Shown here piece by piece: positions 1-11,591 of a stretch of 64,000 nt of DNA. The position numbers and the translations under genes were made by a program. The stretch covers positions 124,001 to 188,000 of the forward strand of contig JAKCPB010000350.1 of NCBI GenBank assembly GCA_021442155.1, given 5' to 3'. The notes beneath the pieces were generated by a model that was not told where the DNA came from, did not search any database, and saw only the letters and a program-made list of their open reading frames with translations. Positions within the stretch are counted from its first letter, which is position 1. Every line of letters begins with the position of its first letter. The DNA comes from Cymbidium sinense. Its lineage: Eukaryota > Streptophyta > Magnoliopsida > Asparagales > Orchidaceae.

Positions 1-1944
1 GTTTAGGGTTTTAGGGATTATGACTTTAGGGTTTTGTGTTTAAGGAATAGGGTTTTTTAGGGTTTAGGGTTTAGGGTTTAGGGATGTAGGTTTAGGGTTT
101 ATGATTTAGGGTTTATTATTTTTTTAAAAAAAATTAAGTAAACTAGTAGGTTTAGGTTTATTTCATTTATTTAATTTAAGTTTTTTATTTTATTTTTTTT
201 ATTTTTATTTATATTTAGGTTTTTTATTTTAGTTTATTTTTTTTATTAACTTTAGGTTTAATTTTATTTTTTAGTTGGGCTTTATTTTTATTTTTTTAAA
301 TTTTAGGTTTTACTTTTAATTTTTAATTTATCTTTTTAGGTTTAGGTTTTTGGATTTTATTTTAGGTTTTCTTTGAGCTTTTATTTTTTAGTTTAGATTT
401 TATTTTAGGTTTTAATTAAGCTTTTATTTTATTTTATTTTATTTTATGTTTAGTTCATATTTTATTTAGGTTTTTTTATTCATAGGCATATTTTATTTTT
501 TAGTTTAGTTTTGGTTTTATTTTTATTTTATTTTTATTTTTTTAGGTTTAGGTTTTAATTTAGGTTTTATTTTATTTTATTTATTTCATTTATTTAGGTT
601 TAGGTTTTATTTATTTTATTTTTAATTTTATTTAGTTTTGGTTTAGGTTTTAGGTTTTAGTTTAGGGTTTTTTTAGATTTAGGTTTATTTACTTTAGGGT
701 TTAAGATTTTAGGGTTTTAGGGTTTAGGGTTTAATTTTAGGGTTTATGATTTGGTTTAGTGTTTAGGCTTTAGTTTAATCTTTTTTTAGGTTTAGGATTT
801 AGGTTTAAGGTTTTATGGTTTAGGATTTAGGTTTAGTGGTTTAGGATTTAGTTTTAGGGTTAGGTTTATTTATTTTGGGTTTATGGTTTTAGGTTTAGGG
901 TTTAGGTTTAAGGTTTAGTTTAGGTTTAGGGTTAAAGTTTAGGGTTTATGGTTTAGAGCTTAGGTTTTAGGGTTTAAGTTTAGGTTTAGGGTTAGTTTTA
1001 GGGTTAAGGGTTTATTTAGGGTTTTTTTAGGGTTATGATTTTAGGTTTAGGGTTTATGGTTAGGGGTTTAGGTTTTAGGTTTAGTTTTAGGGTTTAGGTT
1101 TTTTTAAATATTATTATGGTTTAGGTTTTTATTTAGTTTATTTTTTCTCATTTTAGTTTATTTTTTATTTATTTTTTAATTTATTTTTTTGTTTAATTTA
1201 GTTATTTTATGTTTATTTGTTTTAGGTTATTTGTTTTAGTTATTTTTAGGTTTAGGTTTAGGTTTATGTTTATTTTTTTTGTTTAGTTTTATTTTTTTAT
1301 TTTTTAGTTTAGGTTTATTTTTTTATTTTAGGTTTTTATAGGTTTCATTTTTTATTTTAGGATTAGTTTAAATTTTTTTAGGTTTAGATTTAGGTTTTTT
1401 GTTTAGGTTTATTTTTAGGTTTATTTTTTTAAGTTTAGGTTTATATTTTTAGTTTATTTTATTTATTTGTTAGGTTTCAATTTAGTTTATTTTAGGTTTT
1501 GGTTTAGGTTTTATTTATTTTAGTTTAGTTTATTTTGTTTATTTTATGTTTAGGTTTTTTTGTAGTTTAGGGTTTAGGTTTTATTTTTTATCTATTTTTA
1601 GGTTTTATTTTTTAGGTTTAAGTGTTTATTTAGTTTTTATTTTATTTATTTTTTATTTACTAGTTTTATTTTATTTTTTGGTTTAGTTTATATTTTTTAT
1701 TTATTTTATTTATTTACTTTATTTTTTTATTTTATTTTATTTTTTTAGGTTTAGGTTTTAGTTTAGTTTAGTTTTTTTTAATTATTTTTATTTTTAGGTT
1801 TTATTTAGTTTAGGTTTAGGTTTTTATGTTTTTAGGGTTTATGGTTTAGGGTATATGGTTTAGGGTTTAGGTTTTGGGGTTTAGGGTTTTGGGTTTAGAG
1901 TTGTAGGTTAGGGTTCAGGATTTCGTTTAAGGTTTAGGGTTTTT
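1..1944 (+). repeat. Telomere-like satellite block 1 (degenerate TTTAGGG)
   Basis: The block opens with TTTAGGG-type copies, changes at about 120-650 to a T-rich phase (TTTATTTT, TTTAGGTTTAGG), returns to TTTAGGG at about 660-1100, repeats the T-rich phase at about 1110-1800 and ends TTTAGGG-rich. The landmark AAATTAAGTAAACT occurs near 130. Copies are strongly diverged, so this is an interstitial or subtelomeric derivative rather than a working telomere. The G-rich strand is +. No coding potential is visible. Confidence 0.93.
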
Positions 1945-2024
1945 GGTTTTTTTTTTTAAAATAGAGAACAAATTCATATTCCACATTTTTTTTTTCTGTT
2001 TCATCAACCAAATAACAAACCAAG
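1945..2024 (-). pseudogene. Partial GRP retrocopy fragment (3' UTR end) fused to LTR-like repeat
   Basis: A T-run at 1947-1957 followed by AGAGAACAAATTC and TTTCATCAACC matches the 3' UTR/poly(A) end of the four larger GRP fragments at 13870, 47031, 50567 and 52376, in the same orientation. After about 80 bases the match stops and sequence of the LTR-like repeat begins (AAGGAAGTGAGTGACCTC). The shared ACCAAG at 2019-2024 could be microhomology at the breakpoint. Only UTR sequence remains, nothing coding. Confidence 0.7.
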
Positions 2025-3359
2025 GAAGTGAGTGACCTCATTGGGGCTAAAAAATTCATGTTCCGATGTCGACTATATATATTATTACCATTCAATCTTA
2101 TATAAATCAACACATGAATAGAGGAAAGAACCAAACATTCATACACTTAAGCTATAAGCACATGCTTTTCTTATGTATTTATAACTAGCATCATAACACA
2201 TATTGTTATTCATTTATAAGCCATGCATATATTAAATTAAGTGAACACATGCAAACTTACATAACAAAAATTCATTTTATTTTACTTGATTTTGATAAAA
2301 TGGATGCTGGATTCAAATGACACGCCAAATTTAACATGATTGGAAAGAGGGCAATCAAATATAAGCATGTGATTCATGTAACCAAACTAGTTCTTAAGGA
2401 CAATCAAATCAAATAAAGTTATTTAAAGGAAATCAAAGCTTCTTTATTAATTAAGTTTTGGATTTGATTTGATTTAAAGGGAGAGAAATCATCACTTACT
2501 ATTTTAAACCCATTCCACATTAGTGATTTGATTTGATTTAAGGAAATGTAATTAAGTTGATTTTATGGGTTAATTAAGTTGAAATTGATGAATTAATTAC
2601 ATTTACCTATGTCACCAAAGTAATTAACTAAATAATTATGAGCCAACATGATATGCATGGAAAATAAACTTACAATGATCCTATGAACTAAAAGTGACCA
2701 AAATATTGGCTCATGATTAATAGTTAATTAGATTAAGGGACATAATTAATTAATTATTCTTATGGTTTTCACACATGGACTAACCATAATTTCATTAAAC
2801 TCATTTAGGTTATTAAACACCTAAAGATCTACCCATGATTTAATTAATTAAGGTTTGATGTGATTCTGATTTCAGTTTGATTAAGTGATTTAATTAATTA
2901 GTTAAGTATTAATTAATTTCATTTTAAAATGGGTGAAATGAACATGGGAAAGGGTCAACCTATTCCTTCATTCACTAACTATTAAATAATGATTAACAAA
3001 CTTAATTAACCAATTTATTACTATTAATGGGATTAATTAATCATTAATTAACTTAAAAGAGTAGTTAAGATTTAATTAGTCAATTTTCCTAATTAAGTGA
3101 GCAATAAATCCCAAAAAAAGCATGGGAGGCAGAGGTCATCCCATTAAATTAACCCACAAAATTTGGGATTAATTTCTCAAGTAATTAAAGAGTAATTAAG
3201 CTAATAAATTCTGTAATTAAACTTTAATTAAATCTTAATTACTATTTAAAATTAGTTAAGATCATTTTTAATTCATTCTCTTCTGAAATACCTTTAAAAT
3301 GAGTTTTATTTGCATTTTTTATTTCTCTATGATTTTTTATGATTTTAGAAGTTTTATGA

Positions 3360-3700
3360 TTACTTAAGCCTCACTTTGGCGTAGCGCCTAATGTGACATG
3401 CTTTCACGTGAAGTGGGATTGGCTACTTAAAACTTACCCGGCTCAGTACCTATGTGGCAATGGCGGATGCGCTTTCTCTTTCGCCGTCCGATCTAAGATT
3501 GGTGGGCTACGATTAATCCCATAACTTAATAGGATTAAATCGGTCGATCCCATTTTGAACATGGAACATGGTATGATGTCAGTGAAGGAGAATGGAGTCA
3601 TGCGCCATTGCTCACTTGATCGATCTTACGAGCTTGTATCAACTCTAAAGGATCCACACCTTCCGACATTGATCGGAGGATCCAATGTCAAGATCACAGA
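3360..3700 (+). other. GC-richer conserved island in LTR-like copy A
   Basis: The AT-rich repeat is interrupted by a segment with GTGGC-type words and ATGCGCTTTCTC (near 3468), then CCATTTTG and ATGG words. The same order occurs in the copies at about 27690, 32420 and, weaker, 37240. It may be a promoter or leader part of the LTR; that is inference from conservation and base composition only. Confidence 0.5.
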
Positions 3701-4554
3701 GATGTAAGTTCTTCAAAAAGCTCCAACCCATTTTTGCCTAAGAATCAGTTTTGGAAGCATACCTCATCGGAGCTCAAAACTGGCAGCTCAAATGATTGAG
3801 AAAGCTTCTTCTAATGGAGATGAAGCCCTATTGAGCATCAATCGGATCAATTCCTCGACGTTCGCTCTAAAGGCCACGAACTAACAATTTGGAGCTCAAC
3901 TTTAATTGAAGTCCCACCTCCAATGCTCGGGAAGCTTAGGAAATGATTATTGTTGGTGTGAGGCCTACAGGTGTGAGCTAAGAATTTGACTTTTGATGGG
4001 AAGTTAGGTTGAAAATGGAGTGTCCTATTTGATGGACAATGGCATTTTCTAATCGAGGAATAAGATGAACTTAGGAATACTCTAGGGCATCTTGGGTAGT
4101 TGATGTGTAATTATTTTTGTCAGTGTTTGAGTGGAAATAAGGGGGTGAATACCCCCATTCATCTTGATCAAATGGTGGGATCGGGTTTGGCTTTTAGTGG
4201 CTGTCCAGCAATCTTAGGGATTCATGGGTGGCAGGGAGGAAGCGAGTTGGCTCGGCTTGGTTGGTTGAAGGTGTGGAGGTAGTTGCCAAGGAGGAATCTT
4301 GGGTGTCCTATGGGTTTTAAATGCTCCACCGGGGTGGGTGAGGTGATTTCACCTCCCATGGGTCATGGCCGACCCAACCACCCCTTGGGTCAAGTTGGGC
4401 AGTGTCCTAGGTGCCTAGGTTGACCATTGGGAGAGTACCAAGTGGCCAAGGAATCGAAATGACCACTTACATGGGTGATTTGTCTCATGTGATGCCCTTA
4501 ACCTAAGGGTAGAATGATCATTTGGCATTGGATTTGATTTAGGCAAATTTGAAA

Positions 4555-4990
4555 TGAGCTGAAAGTGGGTTAGCTCAAATTCCAAGTCAATTGGAGTAGA
4601 TTTGGTTAGGTTTGACTTAATTTAACTCATTTATGTCAAATTGGGTTAGGTTGGGTCAAATGAGCAGGTTGACTTAGTTTGACCCAATTTGTGATAATTG
4701 ATCAACCTAGGGTGATCAACAATCATGATGAGAGGTTTTGATGGGGTTGGTTCAATCCAATTTGGGTAGGACTTGGCTCAAATAGGTCAAATTATTGGGT
4801 CAAGTGGACCAATTGGGTTTAGTTGACTTGATTTTGTATTGAGTTTGATTTAGTTTTATATGGATTTGGGATTGATATGATTCAATTAATTGGGTTGGTT
4901 CAAATGGGTTTTTGGTTCATTTGAACATTTCAAGTCAATAGGGTTAAGTTGGGTTTAACTTGGGTTAATTTTGGTTTGGCTTGTTGATTG
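4555..4990 (+). repeat. GGTCAA/TTGACC-rich low-complexity segment
   Basis: Dense short words TTGGGTCAA, GGTCAAATTG and TTGACC recur on both strands, as they do at about 28800-29160, 33680-34540 and 38270-38600 in the other copies. TTGAC is the core of the W-box bound by WRKY factors, but the density here may simply reflect a simple repeat. Confidence 0.6.
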
Positions 4991-5029
4991 TAGATTTCAT
5001 TTATATTTGCGAATATGATTGAAGGTAAG

Positions 5030-5480
5030 ATTGCTTCATGAGAAAATCAATTGAATTTGGGTTTTGTAATGAAGGAATTTGGCTAAGTCCATGGAGTTGG
5101 GAGATGTGTCTTAGGTTTGGATTTTGATTTGATTTGATTTAATTTTAATGATTTAAATGTATATTTAATTTAAATTTATGAATATGATTGATTTTTGAGA
5201 ATATAAATTGAGTTTGACTTAATTTGGATTAAGATTTGGCTAAGTCCATGGGATGTCATATGGCTTAGGAAGGGTTTGATTTAATTTGATTTGATTTGAT
5301 CATTTGAATGTAGATTTTATTTATATTTAGGAAGTTGATTAAGATATAAATTTATTATGAGAAAATCAATTGATTTTATTGATTTGGATTAAGATTTGGC
5401 TAAGTCCATGGGATAGGTCATATGGCTTAGGAAGGGTTTCAAGTTTGTATTTGATCATGGGCTTCAATCATTTGGTTTTG
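5030..5480 (+). repeat. Tandem subrepeats of about 150-160 bp
   Basis: The phrases GAGAAAATCAATTGA and GGCTAAGTCCATGG recur at about 5088, 5237 and 5397, each followed by a GGCTTAGGAAGG or GTCTTAGG-like phrase. The same unit is repeated in copy B at about 25510-26110. These lie close to the end of the LTR-like repeat. Confidence 0.7.
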
Positions 5481-5734
5481 GAATTTAGGTTTGGATTTGG
5501 ATTTGAATTTGATGTTTGAATTGAACTTGAAGTTTGGTTTGACAAGGTGAACATGGATTTGATTTGGATTGTAGGGTAGGTAGATTATCCCCTCAGGGTA
5601 ATCATGGTTAATATTTTTAAGTATTTAGCTTGGGTTAATTGTTTACCTAATTGTTAGAAGTGTCTTATGGAGGAAGTAAGTCTAGAAGACTCCTAAGTCT
5701 AAGATGGGAGATTGAATACACTCCAAAAGTGAGG

Positions 5735-8700
5735 TCAATCCTTAGGCTCCATAGTGTTGCCCTTGAGATAAATGATTGGAAGATGAAGCCAAGCTTCACA
5801 TTATAGACTAAGATACATCTTTCAATGCTTTGCATGGGAAACCATGGATACATGAGAACAACATAGTTCCATCCTCTCTACATCAGTGTGTAAAGTTTGT
5901 GAGAGGTGGGATTGTCTATTATGTCAAAGGAGATCTTAAGTCATTTACTTCGAGGTTGCATATATGAGGATGCACTACTACCTCCCTCAAAATCAACAAG
6001 TCTATTCTCGTGAACTTGGCCAAAGTTTAAAATAAAAAGAAAAAGAAAAGAAAAAAAAGTAAAAGAAAAGAAAAGAGAAAAATGAAAAGAAGATCAAAGG
6101 GAGGCAATACTTGGAGAAGGAAGTGAGCATTAGATTCCACCCAGCTTTTGCTTCATTCAAACATATGGGTAGGACAACCCACCTCCACTGCAGAGAAAGA
6201 CGAGGTACCTGTGGGTGGAAAACCACCTTATTGGCCACCCAATAGAAGATATGTCCCACTACCAAGAGTACACCGCTATCCTTATAGACTTAGAATCTAG
6301 TTCATAGATGAGCCTTATATGGTTATAACACCAACTCTCTTCTCAAGAGTAGATTCCCTTGAGGTGACACTTGAGCTAGATAGCGATGAAGACTGGGCTC
6401 TATAGCAAAGCATAAGTGTATCCAAGTCTATATGTGAAACAAGCTAGGCATATTGGGATCCTTAGCTCCCCACTTTCCTCTCTAAAAAGAGGGTTTGGTA
6501 GTTAAGAAGCCCCTAAGTCATCCACAAGTGTGAATACTGTGAGGTTCTTTCTAGCATCATCCTCAAGTCAAGAAAACTTGAGGATGATTCATATAAAGAT
6601 TTAATAGAATTACCTTTTGATTGGTACTGCCTTGTGTTCAAAATTTAGCAAAGAAAGGGTTAATCCCACATACTTGGTCAAAGCACAAGTCGAATACTTC
6701 AAAAGAATTAGAAACAAATGCAAAAGCTCCAATCAAGACCAAAACTAGATTTGGTATAGTGGGTCCTCGATGATGATGACTAATGCTTAGTCATCACCAA
6801 TCCTTTGAATTGACAGGTTCTTTTCAAATCACATTAACTTATATGAGGAGTCGTGCTTAGAAACTTTGATCTAGATGATTTTTAAGTCAAAGATGCACTC
6901 AAGTTCAAGAAGAGATCAAGTCAACCATCGATGAGCTCAAGGAAATCAACATAGAACTTAAGAAGATCCACGCTCAACATACACTTTATGAATGAAATTA
7001 AAACCAATGACTTAGTTAGGCTATTGATTGAGTTTAAGGACTACTTTGCATGGTTTTATGGAGATACCTAGATTTACATAATGGTCCAAAACTAGTAATA
7101 GAGCCTACTACTAACTCTATCAAGCAAGCACCTAGAATGCATTAGATTATAATAACAAAGTCATTGAATTTTGAATGGCTTCATCCGAGAAGAAAAATGC
7201 CTACCGTTAGCCAAAGATCATCCTAGTTAAGAAAAAATGCCAAATTCACATATGCTTTGATTTTAAGGATTTAAATAAGGCATGTCCAAAACAAGAATTA
7301 CCACTATCAATCCCAAAGTTCATGGTGGACATTGCCTCATCTCATTCAATATTCACTTTTATGGATGGCTCATCTAGATATAACCAAATAAATATGGCCT
7401 CTAAAGATGAAAGAAACACTACTTTTAGAACCCCCGATCAGAATCTATTTCTATAAGGTCATGCCTTTCAGCCTTAAAATGTCGGTTATATAAAAGGCTA
7501 TGATGACCAACTCATTCATCATTTAGTTATGTCGATGATCTCATAAAAGTAGAAAAAGAAGACCATCTTTGACTTGAGAGTTTTGAACAAGACATTTTAA
7601 CGTCAAAATGAACCCTCAAGTGTGTATTCGAGTAGCAAGGAAATTCTTTGTTTGTCCAACACTGTGGAATCAAAATCATCGAGAAGATCAAGGCAACATT
7701 AGAAATGCTACCCCTAAAAGTTTAACTCAACTTAGATCATTCCAAGGGTATTGGAGTATCTAAGATGATTTATATCCAACTTATGGAAGATGTCACCATT
7801 CAAAGCACTTGTCAAAAGGATGCCAAGTTCAAGTCGATGAAGTGATGAAGACATCAAGCATTACCTGATGACTAGTTCTAGTAGCCCCTATCTGCATAAG
7901 CCACTCATACTTACACTTTTTAGATAATTCCATTGGTGCTTTGTTGGCCCATGCCAATGATGGAAGGAAAATGCACTCTATTACTCATATCATCTAATCT
8001 CTAGAGGCTAATTATCCACCAAAGAAGCATTGCCTATATCTAATTTTGATCCCAAAAGCTACAACACTACATGCTTTCCTCATAAGGTGAACTTAATCTC
8101 TAGGATCAATCCACTACAATATCTCATGACACTCCGATGCTATCCTATGGTTGGTATGATGGTCCGTAATCCTCTCACTTGAAATTATGATAAGTTAGAT
8201 TTCTTAGTACACCATTCTTGTTGACTCTTCTGCTAGTGATGATCTCCTAATGAACAAGTCATGAACTTAGGGCCTAACATTCACCGGGGAGATGTACTTT
8301 GATGGTGCACCTCTCAAAGAGGAGAAGAATCATAATTTACTATTCCAAGAAAAGTAGAAGTAGAAATAGTTCTCTTTACTCCAGACCATGATGTAATGAG
8401 ATTCTTATAACATATGTAACCCTTGCAATAATAATATGAAGCTAAATACAAGGCCACACTTACAAGCTCGTAACATCAACATCTTCTGGGATTCTCAGTT
8501 ATTAACCAAATCACAGGTCCTATAAGGTTATAAAGTTTAAGCTCCATCACTATCATAGTACACCATGGAGTTATTGCCCAAATCCTAGGTTACCATTTAT
8601 ATGATTACTCAAGGAGAGAACACCATATATGCTTTAGCCAAGAGTTGCCAGGATGAGTCCATATCAATAAAGGTCCAAAATAGATAAGTCTTATCCATTA

Positions 8701-9420
8701 TTAATATTGAACTCATCAAAAGTACTCTCTTGAAGGGGAGGTCATTGCCAAGAAGATGATGAGTTACATTGAGGCAACCATTCATGGATTACCTAAATGA
8801 AGGCAAAACCACCTCAAGAGAATCCCAAGCCCATCGATGAAAGATACTTATGCTCTTATGGATGGTGTCTATACAAAGTGGTCTTTCAATCATTTATGTT
8901 ATTTAGATAAGTACAAAGCTCATAAGATCATGACCAAGGTACACTCATGATTATGTGGAGCCAACTAATCTGGTATGAAGATGAAGATCAAGAGACTAGA
9001 ATACCGTCATTGATGATCAAAGATTGCATGGATATGAGATGCCACCAATGTCAAATACTGTGGTTACCAACCACCCAACATTCTACATCCTACATTGCTT
9101 CAAGGTCATTCGAAAGTGTTGGGTACCGAATGATCATTGTTTTGTCTTGGGTGTCCATCTTAACACCTACACACTTTTCCAAATGGGCAAAGGTGATTCC
9201 GTGAGAGAGGTCACAACCATGTGCTCCTATTTTTAAAACCTATATCATATAGTTTGAGTCTGAAATTATATTGATAATGGTACTACATTCAAGAGCACCG
9301 AGATCAACAATTTTTTGAGAAAGCATAGATTGGAGATATTCTATAATCAACTACTCAAGGTGTAAGCCTGAGCTTCAACAAATAAACTCACCAAATAATA
9401 AAACATATACAATAATATTT
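5735..9420 (+). pseudogene. Ty3/Gypsy (Tat-like) pol relic: protease end, RT, RNase H, archaeal-type RNase H, integrase
   Basis: This is a decayed retrotransposon polyprotein with many stops and frameshifts. In order: the end of the protease and the hinge, read as DTSFNALHGKPWIHE then VPSSLHQC (about 5795-5890); a Lys/Glu-rich linker (6025-6110); reverse transcriptase with FDFKDLNKACP and FMDGSSRYNQI (about 7257-7400) and the catalytic YVDD at 7528-7539; RNase H with SIGALLAHANDGRK (about 7930); a second RNase H starting MYFDGA (about 8290) with WDSQLL (about 8485), the extra domain typical of the Tat lineage; and an integrase with HFSKWAKVIP (about 9175) and DNGTTFKS (about 9277). The domain order pro-RT-RH-aRH-IN is the Ty3/Gypsy order. 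It starts directly at the end of the LTR-like repeat, in mid-protease, so gag and a normal leader are absent. It is not functional. The family call is secure; the exact lineage is less so. Confidence 0.88.
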
Positions 9421-9759
9421 TATAGTGCATGAGTTAGTAAACCTGTCCTATCACTATAGAACCCAACTAGTCTCTCTTCTCCTTGAGGATGTAGTTCAAG
9501 TCATTCTACCATTAAGGCCATATATGGGTAAGCTACCCATGTTGGCTTTTTTAAGAGGATGTGAGTCTACTATGCTTTCTTCTTGGATTAGCCTTCAATC
9601 GAGTATAAGGATAAATTTCCTAGTAGCTCCTTCCCTCCTGACTGCTTCAAGTCTAGGTCTAGTCCTTCCTCGGAGTTCTCTACTTAGTAGTCACTCTATG
9701 TCAAATAACATCTATCCCATTGACAACAGACTATCCTGATGATCAGTTCCACTTGGAAA
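9421..9759 (+). other. Unassigned stretch downstream of integrase relic
   Basis: This lies where the integrase C-terminus and the start of the element's 3' non-coding region would be. A 104-codon open frame (9425-9739) has no motif I recognise and a composition like the surrounding non-coding DNA. I treat it as element-derived and non-functional. Confidence 0.45.
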
Positions 9760-11060
9760 GTTGTAAGCCTACATGCTTTCTTTCCAGGTTGATTGTTGCA
9801 CACTGATGGGCATCTTAAGTTGGTTGGTTCTCACTATGTTGATGGATACACCACTCATGCTGATGAATACACCTTAGGTTGGTTGGTTCTCCCACCTTAG
9901 GATACACCACTAATGGAAAATATAAGTATGCTACACTTTCTCCTTGAGACAAACATCGTACACCTATAGGCTTACTTTTTTAGGGCTCAAGATAATGCCC
10001 TTAGAAGACCTCCCTATGCACTATATTTGGATCACATCTTTACCATTTAGACACTACTTGTTACTATCAAATTGGACAATTCTTTTCTAGTAACCACCCC
10101 TCTTGGAGAATCCATGTGGATGCGATTCTCCCTTTGGTCTAGTAAATCGAGATAGGTCAAGGCCGACATAGCCCCTTTCAATGTGGTCCCTCACACACCA
10201 ATAGTGTCCATGCAAACATATAGACAAAATATATTTTCACTTATGGATTAAGAGGAAAACCCTAGCGGTACCATTTCCCAAGCATGTATCCTTTCTTTAG
10301 GGGAGTGTCAACAGAACTCCTTATAGGAATCTTCTGACTGCTCTTGAGTTGATATAAATCCCCAGCAAAATTCACTTAATATTCACCCCTAAGTAGAGTT
10401 CATTTTGTTGTGCTACTAATAGGTCACCCTAGTGGTTATTCCCTACTTTAGAAGATGTAAGTCTGCTACGCCTTCTTCTTAGCACATCCATTGCACACCG
10501 AAAGGCAACCCCTTAAGTTGGCTAGCTCTACCCCAAGGCCAATAGACTATCCCTTTGGATTGGTAAATCTGAGATAGGGCAAGTCCGATATAACCCCTTC
10601 TCAGTGGGTCCATCGTACACCGACATGATCCATAAATTAAACCTATCAAATTTGACCGTGCTCACATCTCTAGTGGATATGCCCTCAATTCAAAATCAAA
10701 CTAAAATAAACAAACCATATCAAATCACATGAAATTAAGATAAAATTAATCCTGACTACTTTTGAGTTGACATAAGTCCTCAACGGCATTATCTCAATAG
10801 TCTCCCAAGTTCAGGTTTAATTTATTGTGCATCTAGCACGTCACCCAGTGGTTGTTCCTCGCTTTGAAAGATGTAAGACTGCTACACCATCTTCCTAGCA
10901 CACAGCCATTGCACATCAAAAGGCATCCCTTTTGGTTGGCTAGCTCTACCCCGCAGTTGGTAGACTATCCCTTTGGATTTGTAAACCTGAGGTAGGTCAT
11001 GGTCGATATAGCCGCTTCTCAGTGGGTCCATCGCACACCGGTAGGGTCCATATGTTAACT
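9760..11060 (+). repeat. Degenerate tandem repeat, period about 420-430 bp, in Gypsy 3' region
   Basis: Two clear copies share TTGGCTAGCTCTACCCC, GACTATCCCTTTGGAT and CTTCTCAGTGGGTCCATCG, at about 10515-10610 and 10935-11030. Weaker copies lie near 10130-10210 (CCCTTTCAATGTGGTCCC) and 9780-9900 (TTAAGTTGGTTGGTTCTC). Tandem repeats between integrase and the 3' LTR are known in Tat/Ogre elements, which fits the position downstream of the integrase relic. Confidence 0.75.
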
Positions 11061-11591
11061 CAAATTAAATTAAACCCAATCTAATTTTTCCTAGTGAAGT
11101 TATCATACCATTCTCCCTAGTGGAGCTCTAAATCATATAAAAACAAGTCAACCAAACCAATCAATTTCAAAACCAACCTCCTTAGTGGAGCCAAATTAAA
11201 CCAACTCCCCATGTACAGTCTAAATTAAAGAAATCCAACCAAACTCTTACCCCTAGTGGATACATCCCCAAATAATTCTATGAAATCAAACTCAAGTCCC
11301 AATCCCAAGTGGATAGCCCAAACTTGCTTCCCTTGTAGAAGGTTCATTTACCCAATCCCCAATGACTCAAGCCCATATCTCTAGCAGATATGCCTCCACA
11401 TTAATTAAAACAAAATAAATTAAAGTTGATTCAATCTTAATCCTCAGTGGATTATTGATTCTTATCCCAAACAGATCTTCTTAACATAAATCATGTAATC
11501 AAATTCAAACCTTATCCCTAGCCGATTTCCTTCTTCTATGCCCTCGACATAGAGCCCTGACAAGTCATGTCCAATGCATGTATGATCCGGT
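11061..11591 (+). repeat. Dispersed CCCTAGTGGA micro-repeats
   Basis: The short phrase CCCTAGTGGA or close variants (CCTAGTGAA, CTTAGTGGA, CCCAAGTGGA, CCTCAGTGGA) occurs near 11090, 11117, 11181, 11250, 11305 and 11443, and once earlier near 10668. It is embedded in A-rich sequence with no open frame. This is probably the last part of the Gypsy 3' non-coding region. It ends abruptly at telomere-like DNA near 11592 with no recognisable LTR. Confidence 0.6.

Larger units (their letters stand above)
2019..5734 (+). repeat. Long LTR-like repeat, copy A (5' truncated)
   Basis: This non-coding, AT-rich sequence has close relatives at 22556-26403, 26867-29162, 29163-34546 and 34547-39110. From about 2080 to 4990 it runs parallel to 31065-34540. 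It holds in order a AATTAATTA-rich part, a GC-richer island (3360-3700), a GGTCAA/TTGACC-rich part (4555-4990) and short tandem subrepeats (5030-5480). It stops at CTCCAAAAGTGAGGTCAA (about 5720-5735), the same end as copy B. Length and copy number suggest the very long LTR of a Tat/Ogre-type Gypsy element. Orientation as an LTR is not settled, because what follows is protease-pol sequence rather than a primer-binding site. Short ORFs here, such as 4100-4282, look fortuitous. Confidence 0.6.

Noticed and set aside
1..1944. A functional chromosome-end telomere
   Set aside because: Repeat copies are strongly degenerate, mixed with T-rich DNA, and many transposon relics and further blocks follow on both sides of the array pieces.
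9425..9739. A 104-codon open frame as a possible extra retrotransposon gene
   Set aside because: There is no recognisable domain, its composition is like the neighbouring non-coding DNA, and the upstream pol is heavily decayed, so conservation of a gene here is unlikely.
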